In this document: positions 28,205 through 36,887 of the stretch, piece after piece
Numbering within the stretch: the first letter of the stretch is position 1
How the letters are laid out: every line of letters begins with the position of its first letter
From: Candidatus Dechloromonas phosphoritropha
GTDB lineage: Bacteria > Pseudomonadota > Gammaproteobacteria > Burkholderiales > Rhodocyclaceae
NCBI GenBank assembly: GCA_016722705.1
Contig: JADKGN010000001.1
Location: 434,001 to 498,000 of the forward strand
Reading direction: 5' to 3'
Length of the DNA stretch: 64,000 nucleotides
The notes under the pieces: model-generated
What the model was told of the DNA's origin: nothing
The model's input: only the letters and a program-made list of their open reading frames with translations
Database searches by the model: none
Program-made: the position numbers and the translations under genes

Positions 28205-29154
28205 CTGATTTTCCTGAAAAATCCAATTCCGCGTCGTCGATGACACGTTCCGAATTTCTGCGGCTCTCGGCCGGGGCAATCGCGGCCTGCGCCTTTGGCA
28301 GTCGCGCGCCGCAGTCGCTCGCATCGCCGGTGACGGCGATGCAGACGCGGCCGATACCGTCAACCGGCGAGCCGCTGCCAGTCATCGGCCTCGGTACCTA
28401 TCAAGGGTTCGACGTCGCCCCCGGTTCCGCTGCCTATGCGCAGCTTCCGGGCGTCCTGCACGCCCTGTTCGCGGCCGGCGGTTCGGTGATGGACAGTTCG
28501 CCGATGTACGGGCGCGCCGAAGCCACCACCGGCGAACTGCTCGCCGCCGCCGGCAGTCGTCAAAAAGCTTTCCTCGCGACCAAGGTATGGACGCGCGGAC
28601 GCGGCGAGGGGCTGCGCCAGATCGACGAATCGCTACGCCTGCTGCGCGCCGATCCGATTGACCTGATGCAGGTGCATAACCTCCTCGACTGGCGCGCGCA
28701 CCTGCAGACGCTGCGCGAATTGAAAGCGGCGGGGCGCATCCGTTATATCGGCATCACCCATTACAACGCCGGCGCCTATGACGAACTCGCGGCGGTGATG
28801 CGCGCCGAGCACTTCGACTTCCTGCAGATCAATTATTCGCTCGACGAGCGCGAGGCCGAACGCCGGATTCTGCCGCTGGCCGCGGAGCGCGGCATGGCCG
28901 TCCTGATCAATCGTCCCTTCGGCGGCGGCGGAATGCTGCGCCGGCTGCGTGAACGCCCGTTGCCAGACTGGTCGACGGAAATCGGCGCCACCGGTTGGGC
29001 TCAACTGTTGCTCAAGTTCGTCCTCAGCCAACCGGCGGTGACCTGCGCCATCCCCGGCACCGGGCGACCCGAGCACATGGCCGACAATGCCAAAGCCGGT
29101 CTCGGCCTGATTCCCGACCCCGGCTTCTGGCGCCGTCATTCGCTCGACCTTTGA
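28201..29154 (+). CDS. Aldo/keto reductase, exported or membrane-associated type
   Basis: A 317-residue AKR-fold oxidoreductase. Catalytic Asp and Tyr lie in VMDSSPMYGR, Lys in FLATKVW and His in LMQVHNL. The N-terminus has a basic start (MTRSEFLRLS) and a hydrophobic Ala-rich stretch, resembling a Tat or Sec signal, but only one arginine of the twin-arginine pair is present. It is translationally coupled to pcm and followed by a paralogue with a full twin-arginine motif. Substrate unknown. Confidence 0.85.
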   Translation: MTDFPEKSNSASSMTRSEFLRLSAGAIAACAFGSRAPQSLASPVTAMQTRPIPSTGEPLPVIGLGTYQGFDVAPGSAAYAQLPGVLHALFAAGGSVMDSSPMYGRAEATTGELLAAAGSRQKAFLATKVWTRGRGEGLRQIDESLRLLRADPIDLMQVHNLLDWRAHLQTLRELKAAGRIRYIGITHYNAGAYDELAAVMRAEHFDFLQINYSLDEREAERRILPLAAERGMAVLINRPFGGGGMLRRLRERPLPDWSTEIGATGWAQLLLKFVLSQPAVTCAIPGTGRPEHMADNAKAGLGLIPDPGFWRRHSLDL

Positions 29155-29237
29155 GGCAAGGGCATGCAGCGAACCGCCGCGTCGAGACACCACAAACACC
29201 GACGGTTGTCGCGGTCAACCCGGAAAAAGGAGAAAAA

Positions 29238-30167
29238 ATGACACACCCTCCATCCATCTCGCGTCGGGAACTGCTCAAGGCCGGTCTTGCGTTCGCAGCG
29301 GCGACGCTCGCATCATCCGGAGTATTGGCGCAAACGGAACTGCTGACTCGACCGGTGCCGTCGAGCGGCGTCCGCCTGCCGATCGTCGGCATCGGGACCA
29401 ACCGCTTCGGCAGCGGTGACCCGGCGTGGACAGCACGCCTGCGCGATACGCTGTCCACCTTTGTCCGTCTCGGCGGCAAGGTGGTCGATACCGCGCCCTC
29501 CTATGGCGATTCCGAACGCGCCATCGGCGCCATCCTCGGCGAAACCGGCCTGCGCGACCGGATCTTTCTCGCCACCAAGCTCGATCGCGACGCCATTGAT
29601 GACGGTCGCCAACGCCTCGACGCTTCCTTCGCGGCGCTCGGCACCACGCGCCTTGATCTCGTCCAGTTGCACAACCTGCGCGGCGCCGGCACGTTGTTAC
29701 CCATGCTACGCGAGCAGAAGGCCGCCGGCCGCATCGGCCACATCGGCATTACCAGTTCGAGCGCCAGCCAGTACGCCGAAATGGAAGCGATCATGCGCCG
29801 TGAGGTGCTGGATTTCATCCAGGTAGACTACGCGGTCGGCAATCGCGGCGCCGAGCGGCGCCTGCTGCCGCTGGCCACCGAGCGCGGCATGGCGGTGCTG
29901 GTCAACCTGCCCTTCGGACGCGGCGCGCAGTTTCGCGCCGTCGGCGGGCGACCGCTGCCCGGCTGGGCGGCCGAGATCGATTGCGACTCCTGGGCACAGA
30001 TTTTCTTGAAGTATGTGCTGGGGAATGCGGCGGTGACCTGCGCGATTCCCGGCAGCACGCAGGCCGCCCACGTCGAGGACAACCTCGGCGCCGCCCGCGG
30101 CAGGCTGCCGGACACGACGCAGCGGCAGGCCATGGCGCGCTATTTCGACGCCATCGCGGACAACTGA
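29238..30167 (+). CDS. Aldo/keto reductase with twin-arginine signal peptide
   Basis: A 309-residue paralogue of the preceding gene. The start at 29238 has an AAGGAGA ribosome site and gives SRRELLKAG, a Tat motif, followed by an Ala-rich hydrophobic region ending near VLAQ, so the protein is probably exported folded with its cofactor. AKR catalytic residues are in VVDTAPSYGD, FLATKLD and LVQLHNL. Export of a nicotinamide-dependent reductase is unusual; cofactor supply in the periplasm is an open question. Confidence 0.85.
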   Translation: MTHPPSISRRELLKAGLAFAAATLASSGVLAQTELLTRPVPSSGVRLPIVGIGTNRFGSGDPAWTARLRDTLSTFVRLGGKVVDTAPSYGDSERAIGAILGETGLRDRIFLATKLDRDAIDDGRQRLDASFAALGTTRLDLVQLHNLRGAGTLLPMLREQKAAGRIGHIGITSSSASQYAEMEAIMRREVLDFIQVDYAVGNRGAERRLLPLATERGMAVLVNLPFGRGAQFRAVGGRPLPGWAAEIDCDSWAQIFLKYVLGNAAVTCAIPGSTQAAHVEDNLGAARGRLPDTTQRQAMARYFDAIADN

Positions 30168-30170
30168 GAC

Positions 30171-31445
30171 TTGCTCGCCAGGCTTTTCGCAAAGTTTGTT
30201 CCGGTACGCCCGGGCGAGACGGCGCCGACGCTGCTCGCCACTGGCTATGGCTTCTGCATCCTGTTCGCCTTCTATCTGCTGCGCCCGGTCCGCGACGAGA
30301 TCGGCGCCGCCGACCGCGGCAATCTGCAACTGCTGTGGACCGCCGTGTTCATCGTCATGTTGCTGGCCGTGCCGCTCTATTCGCTCGCCGTGTCACGACT
30401 GCGCCGGGGTGTCTTCATACCGCTGGTCAATCGCTTCTTCGCAGTCAACCTGATCGCCTTCTACGCCGCGCTGGTTCTCTTGCCGGAATCGGCGCGCACC
30501 TGGATTGATCGCGTCTTCTATGTCTGGCTCAGCGTCTTCGCGCTGTTCGTCGTTGCCGTATTTTGGGGCTTGGTGGTCGACCTGTTCCGGGACGATCAGG
30601 GCAAGCGGCTCTTCGGTTTCATCACGGTCGGCTCCTCGTTGGGCGGGATCGTTGGCTCGGCAAGCACCGCCGTACTGGCGCCGCACCTGCCCGTGTTCCT
30701 GCTCCTGCTGCTCGCCGTGCTGCCGCTCGAAATCGCCGCCTGGCTCGCCCGTGCCATCACCCGGCGCGCCGACGATGCGTCGGGAACGCTGAACCGCGAG
30801 CCCGAGGTGCCAATCGGCGGCAGCGCCTGGAGCGGGATCGCTCCGGTATTCCGTTCGCCGCAACTGCGCAATATCGCCTTGTGGATCGTGCTGATGACGT
30901 TCGCGTCGACGATCCTCTACTTTGTCCAGTCGCATCTGGTCGGCGAGGCGATTATCGACCGCGCGCTGCGCCGCTCCTTCCTGGCGCGCATCGATCTGGC
31001 GGTCAATACTGTCACCATCATCACCCAGACCTTGCTCACCGCGCGCATCGTTGGACGCCTCGGTGTCGCCGCGACACTTTCGCTGTTGCCGGTGGTGGCG
31101 GCACTCGGGTTTGCCGCGCTCGGCGCCGCTCCGCTATCGCTGGCACTGACCGTCTTGCTGGTTGTTCGGGTGCTCTACGACAGCAGCCGCCACGCACTGG
31201 CCAAGCCGGCGCGCGAGGTGCTGTTCACTCACCTCGACCGCGAGCAGCGCTACAAGTCCAAGGCCTTCATCGATGCCGCCGTGTACCGTGGCGGCGATCT
31301 GCTCAGTGGCTGGATCTACGCCGGCCTTGCCGCATTGGGAATGACCGTCGGGGCGATTGCCCTGACCGCCGCGCCGGTGGCGGTGCTTTGGGCATTGCTG
31401 GGACGCAGGCTGAGCTGGGGCGACCGGGGAACGAGTCGGCCATGA
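30171..31445 (+). CDS. MFS-type / Npt1-Npt2 (Tlc-like) family membrane transporter
   Basis: A 424-residue protein with about twelve predicted transmembrane helices. The opening FAKFVPVRPGETAPTL and FYLLRPVRDEIG resemble the NTP/NDP exchange and MFS-like transporter group common in proteobacteria. WGLVVDLFRDDQGKRLFG is a central loop motif of that group. It starts with TTG three bases after the aldo/keto reductase stop, so it is likely cotranscribed. Substrate cannot be read from sequence. Confidence 0.75.
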   Translation: MLARLFAKFVPVRPGETAPTLLATGYGFCILFAFYLLRPVRDEIGAADRGNLQLLWTAVFIVMLLAVPLYSLAVSRLRRGVFIPLVNRFFAVNLIAFYAALVLLPESARTWIDRVFYVWLSVFALFVVAVFWGLVVDLFRDDQGKRLFGFITVGSSLGGIVGSASTAVLAPHLPVFLLLLLAVLPLEIAAWLARAITRRADDASGTLNREPEVPIGGSAWSGIAPVFRSPQLRNIALWIVLMTFASTILYFVQSHLVGEAIIDRALRRSFLARIDLAVNTVTIITQTLLTARIVGRLGVAATLSLLPVVAALGFAALGAAPLSLALTVLLVVRVLYDSSRHALAKPAREVLFTHLDREQRYKSKAFIDAAVYRGGDLLSGWIYAGLAALGMTVGAIALTAAPVAVLWALLGRRLSWGDRGTSRP

Positions 31446-31576
31446 GCTGAAGGACGCATGGGTCGGGGCAAGCGTTACTTGTCCATCACACACCAGGCAG
31501 CCGCCACAAAGGAGGCGGATCCGGTCAACTGAACGAAACTATCGGACAATCACGCATTGACAAAACGGAGAACCTC

Positions 31577-32674
31577 TTGGATCGAGTCGTAATTTCCACA
31601 AATGAAAGTCCGGCCTTGAAGCTCCTGCGGCGCCTTTACCCCCTGGCCGCCTTTCTCTGCGGATTTGTCTGGGACGCACTGACCATCGGCCAGCGGGTTC
31701 GGGTTGTCGATCTGTGGCGTCTTGGCGCATTCCTGCTCGGGGCCGGCCTGCTCGTCCTCTGGCTGGCGTTCCGCGAATCAAGAAAGTTGACCGAGCCGGC
31801 AGCGGAGACGGGATGGGACGGGCGCCTTGCCGGGATGGCGTGGCAAGCCCCCTACCTGTTGCTGCAGTTCTTCTTCGGGGGCATTTTCTCGGCACTTTTC
31901 ATCCTCTATTTCAAGAGTTCCGGTCACCTTGGGACGTGGCTGACGGCGACCATTCTTGGCGCGCTCCTGGTCGGAAATGAGTTCGTGGGACGGCGCTACG
32001 GCCAGTATTTCACCTTGATCTGGGCGATGTTTGCGCTGAACGCGATCCTGCTCTTGAATTTTGCGTTACCCCATGCCGTGGGCAGCCTGAATTCCTGGTG
32101 GTTCTACGTGTCGACCGCATCCGGCATCCTGTTGACTCATCTCCTGTGGCGGCTTTCCTCCGGACAGCCCGGCCGCATATTCCCCTCGTGGGCGTTGGCG
32201 GGGATGCTGCTGCTGGCGTGGTCATTCGACATGATCGCTCCCGTTCCGCTCGTCAAGCAGGCATTGGCTGTCGGGCACGAATTCGTTCAGGAAGGTACGC
32301 GTTTTGCGATGAAGGTTGAACCGGCCCCCTCTTGGCAACTCTGGCGTGATCAGGCCGCCACCGTTCAGGTGGCGGAAGGCGCGAAACTGTACGGTGTATC
32401 GGCAGTATTTGCCCCGCTGGGCGTTACGGCACCACTGGAGCACCGTTGGGAGGTGCGCGAAGCCAGCGGCTGGCGGCTTGTCTATCGCAACAGATTCCAG
32501 AGTACCGGCGGGCGGGAACATGGCTTTCGGGGCTACTCCTGGGTGCTGAACCCGCAGCCCGGAAAGTGGCGATTGATTGTTGCGACACAGGATGGTCGAA
32601 CGATCGGACTCTTTCCTTTCACCGTGGAACGTGGTGTGCCGCCGCTCGAAACGTTGCCGATTCGGGAATTCTGA
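31577..32674 (+). CDS. DUF2914-containing membrane protein
   Basis: A 365-residue protein with about eight N-terminal hydrophobic helices (residues 20-235) and a soluble C-terminal DUF2914 domain (about 255-365) ending in PGKWRLIVATQDGRTIGLFPF. The start is TTG at 31577 with ACGGAG 7-11 bp upstream. The domain probably lies outside the inner membrane. Function unknown. A separate small secreted DUF2914 protein occurs at 39992. Confidence 0.75.
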   Translation: MDRVVISTNESPALKLLRRLYPLAAFLCGFVWDALTIGQRVRVVDLWRLGAFLLGAGLLVLWLAFRESRKLTEPAAETGWDGRLAGMAWQAPYLLLQFFFGGIFSALFILYFKSSGHLGTWLTATILGALLVGNEFVGRRYGQYFTLIWAMFALNAILLLNFALPHAVGSLNSWWFYVSTASGILLTHLLWRLSSGQPGRIFPSWALAGMLLLAWSFDMIAPVPLVKQALAVGHEFVQEGTRFAMKVEPAPSWQLWRDQAATVQVAEGAKLYGVSAVFAPLGVTAPLEHRWEVREASGWRLVYRNRFQSTGGREHGFRGYSWVLNPQPGKWRLIVATQDGRTIGLFPFTVERGVPPLETLPIREF

Positions 32675-32983
32675 TGAATGCGTTGTACGTTCTCCGGGGT
32701 CAATACCGGATTCGGTTTACTCGATGTGAAAGGCATCGTGGTTGATGGCGACCCAATGCCGGTGGAATCATTTGGCGGTAATTGGATTGGAATCAGCGAA
32801 GGCAAACCGGCCAATCTTCGCTTGCGGCAGCCGCAACACAATTGCCAGGCGGATCTAAAGGTCGGCTTGAACGGAGACAACTACTTTTCCAGGATGAAAT
32901 GACCGCCACCCCGGTCGTCCTTCACCGGAGAAACTTCGACCTGGAGGTCGCGCAATACGCGATCATCTTGGTGGAACGATCTG
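32675..32983. other. 309-bp convergent intergenic region, no supported gene
   Basis: The DUF2914 gene and the AsmA-like gene converge here. A 74-codon plus-strand ORF (32678-32902) has no recognisable family and starts on top of the preceding stop. A minus-strand frame reads DLQVEVSPVKDDRGGGHFIL but has no good start. I see no convincing terminator. Confidence 0.5.
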
Positions 32984-34624
32984 CTAGCGAACGCTGGCCT
33001 GCAGATTGGGAAGCGTCCCGCTAACCGTCACGGTTTGAGTCAACGACGAGACCGACGTTTGCATGGTCACTTGAAGGCTGCTTTCAACCTGACGGTCGCG
33101 CGTGGCGACGAACTGGCCATTTGCGGTAAACATGCCGGCGTTCATCGCCAGGTTGCGCCCACGAATCTGCCGTGGATCAAGTGTGACATTGACCGTCAGA
33201 CGATCAAATTTCGTGCTTCCAGCACGAACCGTGGAACCCCGGCCGCGGCGCGCGGCCTCGCCCAGATCGATCCCGCTCAGGATGCCGCGCAGGACCATGG
33301 CATCAAGCGTGATACCCATGCTCGCCCACATGGAATCCCAGTCGTCGCCGACTCCGCGCAGACGGAAGGCCCCCATCAGGTCTCCCTCGAGAGCGAGAGA
33401 GGGAGCAAGAAGAGCGGTCATCCTGCGGCAATCAATGCGCTCCAGTTTTGCATTACCGGCCATGAGAAGCCCCTGGTTCCATTCCACGAGCCAGTCGCCC
33501 CTGAGCACTCCGCCAAGAGTCTGGATGTCGAAACTATTGACGACCAGCCTGCCCTTCTGCAACAGGCCGGTTGCAAGCAGCGAATCGAAGGTCACTGGCG
33601 GCGCATCTGCCGGACGCCAGCCAAATCCTTCAACCATGAGCCGCGGTCCAAGCGGTGTCGGTTCGGCAGTTATCCGCAAGGTATCGTCAACTGTTCGCAA
33701 GGAAACCTTCTCGATCCCGCCGTCAGAACGAAATGCGACATCACCGCTGAGTTGACGGAGAGTCAAAGGGCCGGCAGCGACAGTTAGATTTTCGACAACG
33801 ACCTGCTGCATCAGCCATTTCTGGTCGCTCTTTCGCCGCCCATCGTCAGCCGGCGACAATCCGACCAGATGATCGGCAATAACTGTTCCCCCCGAAATCT
33901 CTATGCGCGACAGGCTGTGGACGCCGGACCCGAGCATCGCGAACAAGGAATGAACACGAATTTTCTCGAATACCGATTCTCCGCCTTCACCGACTCGCAC
34001 ATCTGAAAGCAACAAGCCGGGCCGCGGCAGAAGGGTCAGGCTAACTTTGCCAACCCTTGCCGGAGCCTGCCAGACCCGAGTCAGTTCATTTTCGATAGCG
34101 GGCTTGAAGCGATCATAGGGAAAAAACAGAACGACCGCCAAGGCGACAAGCACTGCGGCGATCAACCCAAACCCCGCATACGTCAGCCGTGACCGCCACA
34201 GCCCCCGCGAAGATGCCTGCACCGGCGGATCTTCACCGGCAACGTCAATTGCCACTCCGGCAGGAAGAATGGAGCTGCCGAATGTAGAAAAACCGCTGGA
34301 TGCAACCGGCGAGTCGATTTGAGTCGATGGCCTGGGGCTGGGAGATGATGCGACTGGCGCCTTGAGCTTCTCGAGCCGCAATCTGCTCTCCTGCCAGACC
34401 GACACCGCTTCCAAGCTTGGCGCAATATACCCCCCCTGCTCCAGATCACGCAGCGCATTCTCGACCAGACTGGGATTCTTGAGCTTTGTGCTCAGTTCTC
34501 CAACGGTGATTTTGCCATCGACCAGAACAAGAACCATCCGCAAATCGCGACGTGAAACGTGGGTCCGTTGTCGAACAGCCTCATCCCCGATGGGGGTCTT
34601 CGCGAAAACTAGATTTTGGTCCAT
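32984..34624 (-). CDS. AsmA-like protein with N-terminal winged-helix-like domain
   Basis: A 546-residue protein. Residues 1-85 are a soluble domain (RRDLRMVLVLVDGKITVGELS), then a Pro/Ser linker, one transmembrane helix (about residues 152-173), and a long beta-rich periplasmic AsmA-type region with RVWQAPARVGKVSLTLLPRP and SRIEISGGTV. AsmA-like proteins are thought to move phospholipid or tune outer-membrane biogenesis. I chose MDQNLVFAKTPIG as the start because the upstream 18 residues of the longer frame overlap the tRNA promoter region and are not family-like. Confidence 0.75.
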   Translation of the reverse strand: MDQNLVFAKTPIGDEAVRQRTHVSRRDLRMVLVLVDGKITVGELSTKLKNPSLVENALRDLEQGGYIAPSLEAVSVWQESRLRLEKLKAPVASSPSPRPSTQIDSPVASSGFSTFGSSILPAGVAIDVAGEDPPVQASSRGLWRSRLTYAGFGLIAAVLVALAVVLFFPYDRFKPAIENELTRVWQAPARVGKVSLTLLPRPGLLLSDVRVGEGGESVFEKIRVHSLFAMLGSGVHSLSRIEISGGTVIADHLVGLSPADDGRRKSDQKWLMQQVVVENLTVAAGPLTLRQLSGDVAFRSDGGIEKVSLRTVDDTLRITAEPTPLGPRLMVEGFGWRPADAPPVTFDSLLATGLLQKGRLVVNSFDIQTLGGVLRGDWLVEWNQGLLMAGNAKLERIDCRRMTALLAPSLALEGDLMGAFRLRGVGDDWDSMWASMGITLDAMVLRGILSGIDLGEAARRGRGSTVRAGSTKFDRLTVNVTLDPRQIRGRNLAMNAGMFTANGQFVATRDRQVESSLQVTMQTSVSSLTQTVTVSGTLPNLQASVR

Positions 34625-34663
34625 GGGGATCAAAGATTTTTTGGCAGTATATCCTGCATTCCC

Positions 34664-34692
34664 TTGACTGGACTGCATTTGCTGACTAACAT
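34664..34692 (+). promoter_or_regulatory. Sigma-70 promoter of tRNA-Asn
   Basis: TTGACT (34664-34669) and TAACAT (34687-34692) are separated by exactly 17 bp and lie 12 bp upstream of the mature tRNA 5' end, fitting a strong housekeeping promoter. Confidence 0.75.
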
Positions 34693-34704
34693 GCGCACCT
34701 CAAT

Positions 34705-34780
34705 TCCTCGATAGCTCAGTTGGTAGAGCGCCGGACTGTTAATCCGTAGGTCCCAGGTTCGAGCCCTGGTCGGGGAGCCA
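34705..34780 (+). tRNA. tRNA-Asn (anticodon GTT)
   Basis: The 76-nt gene folds into a full cloverleaf: acceptor stem TCCTCGA with TCGGGGA, D-arm with AGCTCAGTTGGTAGAGC, anticodon GTT at 34738-34740, T-arm with GGTTCGAGCC, discriminator G and an encoded CCA. Its 3' part is repeated at 49777, which marks it as an insertion hot spot. Confidence 0.98.
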
Positions 34781-34807
34781 AAAGCTTCTGTTGTGAATCT
34801 TGCACTT

Positions 34808-34833
34808 AGCCAATCCCACGGGGTTGGCTTTTT
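34808..34833 (+). terminator. Intrinsic terminator of tRNA-Asn
   Basis: AGCCAATCCC pairs with GGGGTTGGCT and is followed by five T residues, 28 bp after the tRNA. An almost identical hairpin follows the partial tRNA copy at 49850. Confidence 0.85.
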
Positions 34834-34915
34834 GCATTCCGGGGGATTCCGGGGATCGCCATACTTTTAGTCCGGCGCTCTCCATTCCGATATCGACCTT
34901 CATCTAGAAAACACC

Positions 34916-35131
34916 ATGTTCCCCGAATACCGTGACCTGATTACCCATCTCAAGACCACCGACCATCATTTCCTGAATCTCTTCGAGAAGCACATAGAAC
35001 TCGACCAGCGAATCAAAAACATGGAATTGGGCATCGAGCCGGCCACGCACCTTGTCATCGAAGTGCTGAAGAAAGAAAAGCTGGCACTCAAGGACGAGAT
35101 CTACCAGATACTGCGCATGGCGGCAGTCTGA
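34916..35131 (+). CDS. DUF465 (YdcH-like) small protein, copy 1
   Basis: A 71-residue helical-hairpin protein of the DUF465/YdcH family, recognised by MFPEYRDLITHLKT, HFLNLFEKHIELDQRI and VLKKEKLALKDEIYQIL. Members are short cytoplasmic coiled-coil proteins of unknown function. An almost identical gene, broken by an insertion sequence, is at 49948. Confidence 0.9.
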   Translation: MFPEYRDLITHLKTTDHHFLNLFEKHIELDQRIKNMELGIEPATHLVIEVLKKEKLALKDEIYQILRMAAV

Positions 35132-35145
35132 GCGTACCCTCGACA

Positions 35146-35175
35146 CACACATTTCGACACAGCCTGTTGCAAGCC
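35146..35175 (+). repeat. 30-bp head of repeat B, isolated copy
   Basis: The 30 bp here match the first 30 bp of repeat B at 36241 and 54467 with only a few mismatches (core TCGACACA-CCTGTTGCAAGCC). It lies just after the DUF465 stop, whereas the other two copies lie just after membrane-protein genes. Confidence 0.75.
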
Positions 35176-35215
35176 TTGGTAAATTCAAGGCTCATTGCTT
35201 TAAGCGAGAACGACC

Positions 35216-36199
35216 ATGAAATATGTTGAAGTAGTCGCTGACGCGAGCAGTACGGACAACATCCGAGCCTTGGCCGACAAATCCAAGACGCCAGATTTTC
35301 GGCTGGGCGCCGTCGACGACGAAGGCATGCGCTCGATGCGGATACTGGTCAGCGACGACAAAATCCAGTCGCTGCTCGACAACCTTCAAAATCTCCTGGG
35401 CGCCCAGCACTCTGCCCGTATCGTCGTGCTGGCGGTCGAAACCACCCTGCCAAAACCCAAGGACGAAAAGCGCAAACTGGAAGATGCTGCCATTGCGGCA
35501 CGCGAGGAACTCTACGCCGAGGTCGAAAAAAGCAGTCAGCTTGACCTGAACTATCTGGTGTTCATCGCCTTGTCGACGGTCGTGGCCGCCATTGGGCTCG
35601 TCGAAAACAATGTCGCCGTAGTGATCGGCGCGATGGTCATTGCGCCGCTTCTGGGCCCCAACCTCGCCCTGAGTCTTGGCACTGCTCTGGGCGATGTGAG
35701 CTTGATGCGTAGGTCGGTCATAGCACTACTCACTGGCGTCGCGCTGGCCGTACTTATCTCGGCCCTGATTGGAAAGCTCTGGGCGTTTAATCTGTCGAGC
35801 AGCGAATTTATGTCACGCACCAATGCCGGACTGGATTCCGTGGTGCTGGCGCTGGCCTCGGGTGCGGCAGCCGCCTTGTCACTGACCGCTCGCCAATCGA
35901 GCGCACTGGTCGGGGTGATGGTCGCAGTGGCACTGCTGCCACCGGCCGCCGCACTGGGTATTGCCTTGGGGCAAGGCAATTATGGTTTTGCAGCCGGTGC
36001 CGGCCTGCTGCTGGCAGTCAATGTGGTGTGTGTCAATCTGGCCAGCAAACTGGTCTTTTTCATCAAGGGTGTCCGTCCGCGAACCTGGCTGGAAAAAGAA
36101 AAGGCCCAACGCGCCATGGTGATCTATATCGCCGGATGGCTGGTGACGCTGACAATTCTTCTCTTGGTCATTTATTCGCGGCGGGCGGTATCGATGTAA
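35216..36199 (+). CDS. DUF389 (TIGR00341 family) membrane protein
   Basis: A 327-residue protein with a soluble N-terminal region (residues 1-110) and about seven transmembrane helices. The family core is visible as DLNYLVFIALSTVVAAIGL, VVIGAMVIAPLLGP and GVMVAVALLPPAAALG. Function is unknown; transport has been suggested for the family. It sits between the DUF465 gene and repeat B in the tRNA-Asn unit. Confidence 0.88.
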   Translation: MKYVEVVADASSTDNIRALADKSKTPDFRLGAVDDEGMRSMRILVSDDKIQSLLDNLQNLLGAQHSARIVVLAVETTLPKPKDEKRKLEDAAIAAREELYAEVEKSSQLDLNYLVFIALSTVVAAIGLVENNVAVVIGAMVIAPLLGPNLALSLGTALGDVSLMRRSVIALLTGVALAVLISALIGKLWAFNLSSSEFMSRTNAGLDSVVLALASGAAAALSLTARQSSALVGVMVAVALLPPAAALGIALGQGNYGFAAGAGLLLAVNVVCVNLASKLVFFIKGVRPRTWLEKEKAQRAMVIYIAGWLVTLTILLLVIYSRRAVSM

Positions 36200-36240
36200 G
36201 GTTCACATATAGCGACAGCCCGAGTACTGGCTACTCCAGA

Positions 36241-36501
36241 CACACATCTCGACACACCCTGTTGCAAGCCGTTACTTGAGTTGCGGAGAGTTGGCCGGTA
36301 TCTTGAACTCATGCGCTGAACCCCCAACAGCGTTGGCGGCCCACCTCTCCCCCTCCCAATTCGGACCCCCTGAAAGCCTCGCACTCCTCCCCTGATGCGG
36401 GGCTTTCGTCATTTTGGGCTGACTTCCTCGCCAATGCTCCAGAGGTCAAATGAAAGCCGATCGGCCCGCCAACATCAAACCTGAACTGGCGCTATCGACC
36501 C
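36241..36501 (+). repeat. Direct repeat B, copy 1 (about 261 bp)
   Basis: This segment is repeated at 54467-54728, in the same orientation, at roughly 87-90 percent identity by eye. It encodes no ORF. It contains a 12-bp hairpin (36372-36407, GAAAGCCTCGCA with TGCGGGGCTTTC) that is kept in both copies although the loop differs and the second copy gains an extra pair. It could be a terminator, a structured RNA or a recombination site. Confidence 0.88.
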
Positions 36502-36887
36502 AAAGCGGAAATCGACCTTGAATTTGTTATGGGGCAGCTTTCTGCAAGCAAGCAGCCATTCGCCACTGGTTTGACGGCGCCAGCGAACAGGTCGTTGGCC
36601 AGCATGATTCTCATCAAGGAATTTCCCACAAATTCTGAATGGGCTACGTTGAGTCACTGTTGCATTTTCAGTGACTTTAGTTAGCAGAAAATCTCTTTGC
36701 AGTGCGTTCTTTCTAGCAGCCTGTCGGGCTTTCTCGGAAAACCATGTCAAATGGGATTTACGCTCAGAAATTAGGCGGAATTTTCAGTTTTACAACAGTT
36801 TCGAACGCGCTTTCGGCCAAAGCACCTCTGAAAATCTCCGTAGCGGTCGTGCGTTTCCTAAGTCCGACAGGCTCCTAGGAGCCAAAT
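36502..36887. other. 386-bp spacer without a supported gene
   Basis: AT-richer than its surroundings. A minus-strand frame (36475-36750) ends in a phrase like FRFGSIAPVQ, which recurs as false ORFs in many genomes, so I do not call it. Near the right end CCTAGGAG supplies the ribosome site of the next gene. Confidence 0.5.

Larger units (their letters stand above)
34735..35131 (+). repeat. Direct repeat A, copy 1 (tRNA-Asn 3' part, terminator and DUF465 gene)
   Basis: From ACTGTTAATCCG inside the anticodon arm to the end of the DUF465 gene, this segment recurs at 49777-50072 and 51521-51620, about 15 kb downstream in the same direction. The first 180 bases are nearly identical except for a 10-base indel after the terminator; the DUF465 part has diverged by roughly one base in ten. 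Confidence 0.9.

Noticed and set aside
32678..32902. 74-codon plus-strand ORF after the DUF2914 gene
   Set aside because: Starts on top of the preceding stop region without an RBS and matches no family; composition is not clearly coding.
36475..36750. Minus-strand 91-codon ORF ending near VDFRFGSIAP
   Set aside because: Resembles a phrase often seen in spurious ORFs over intergenic repeats; part lies inside repeat B and no RBS is present.
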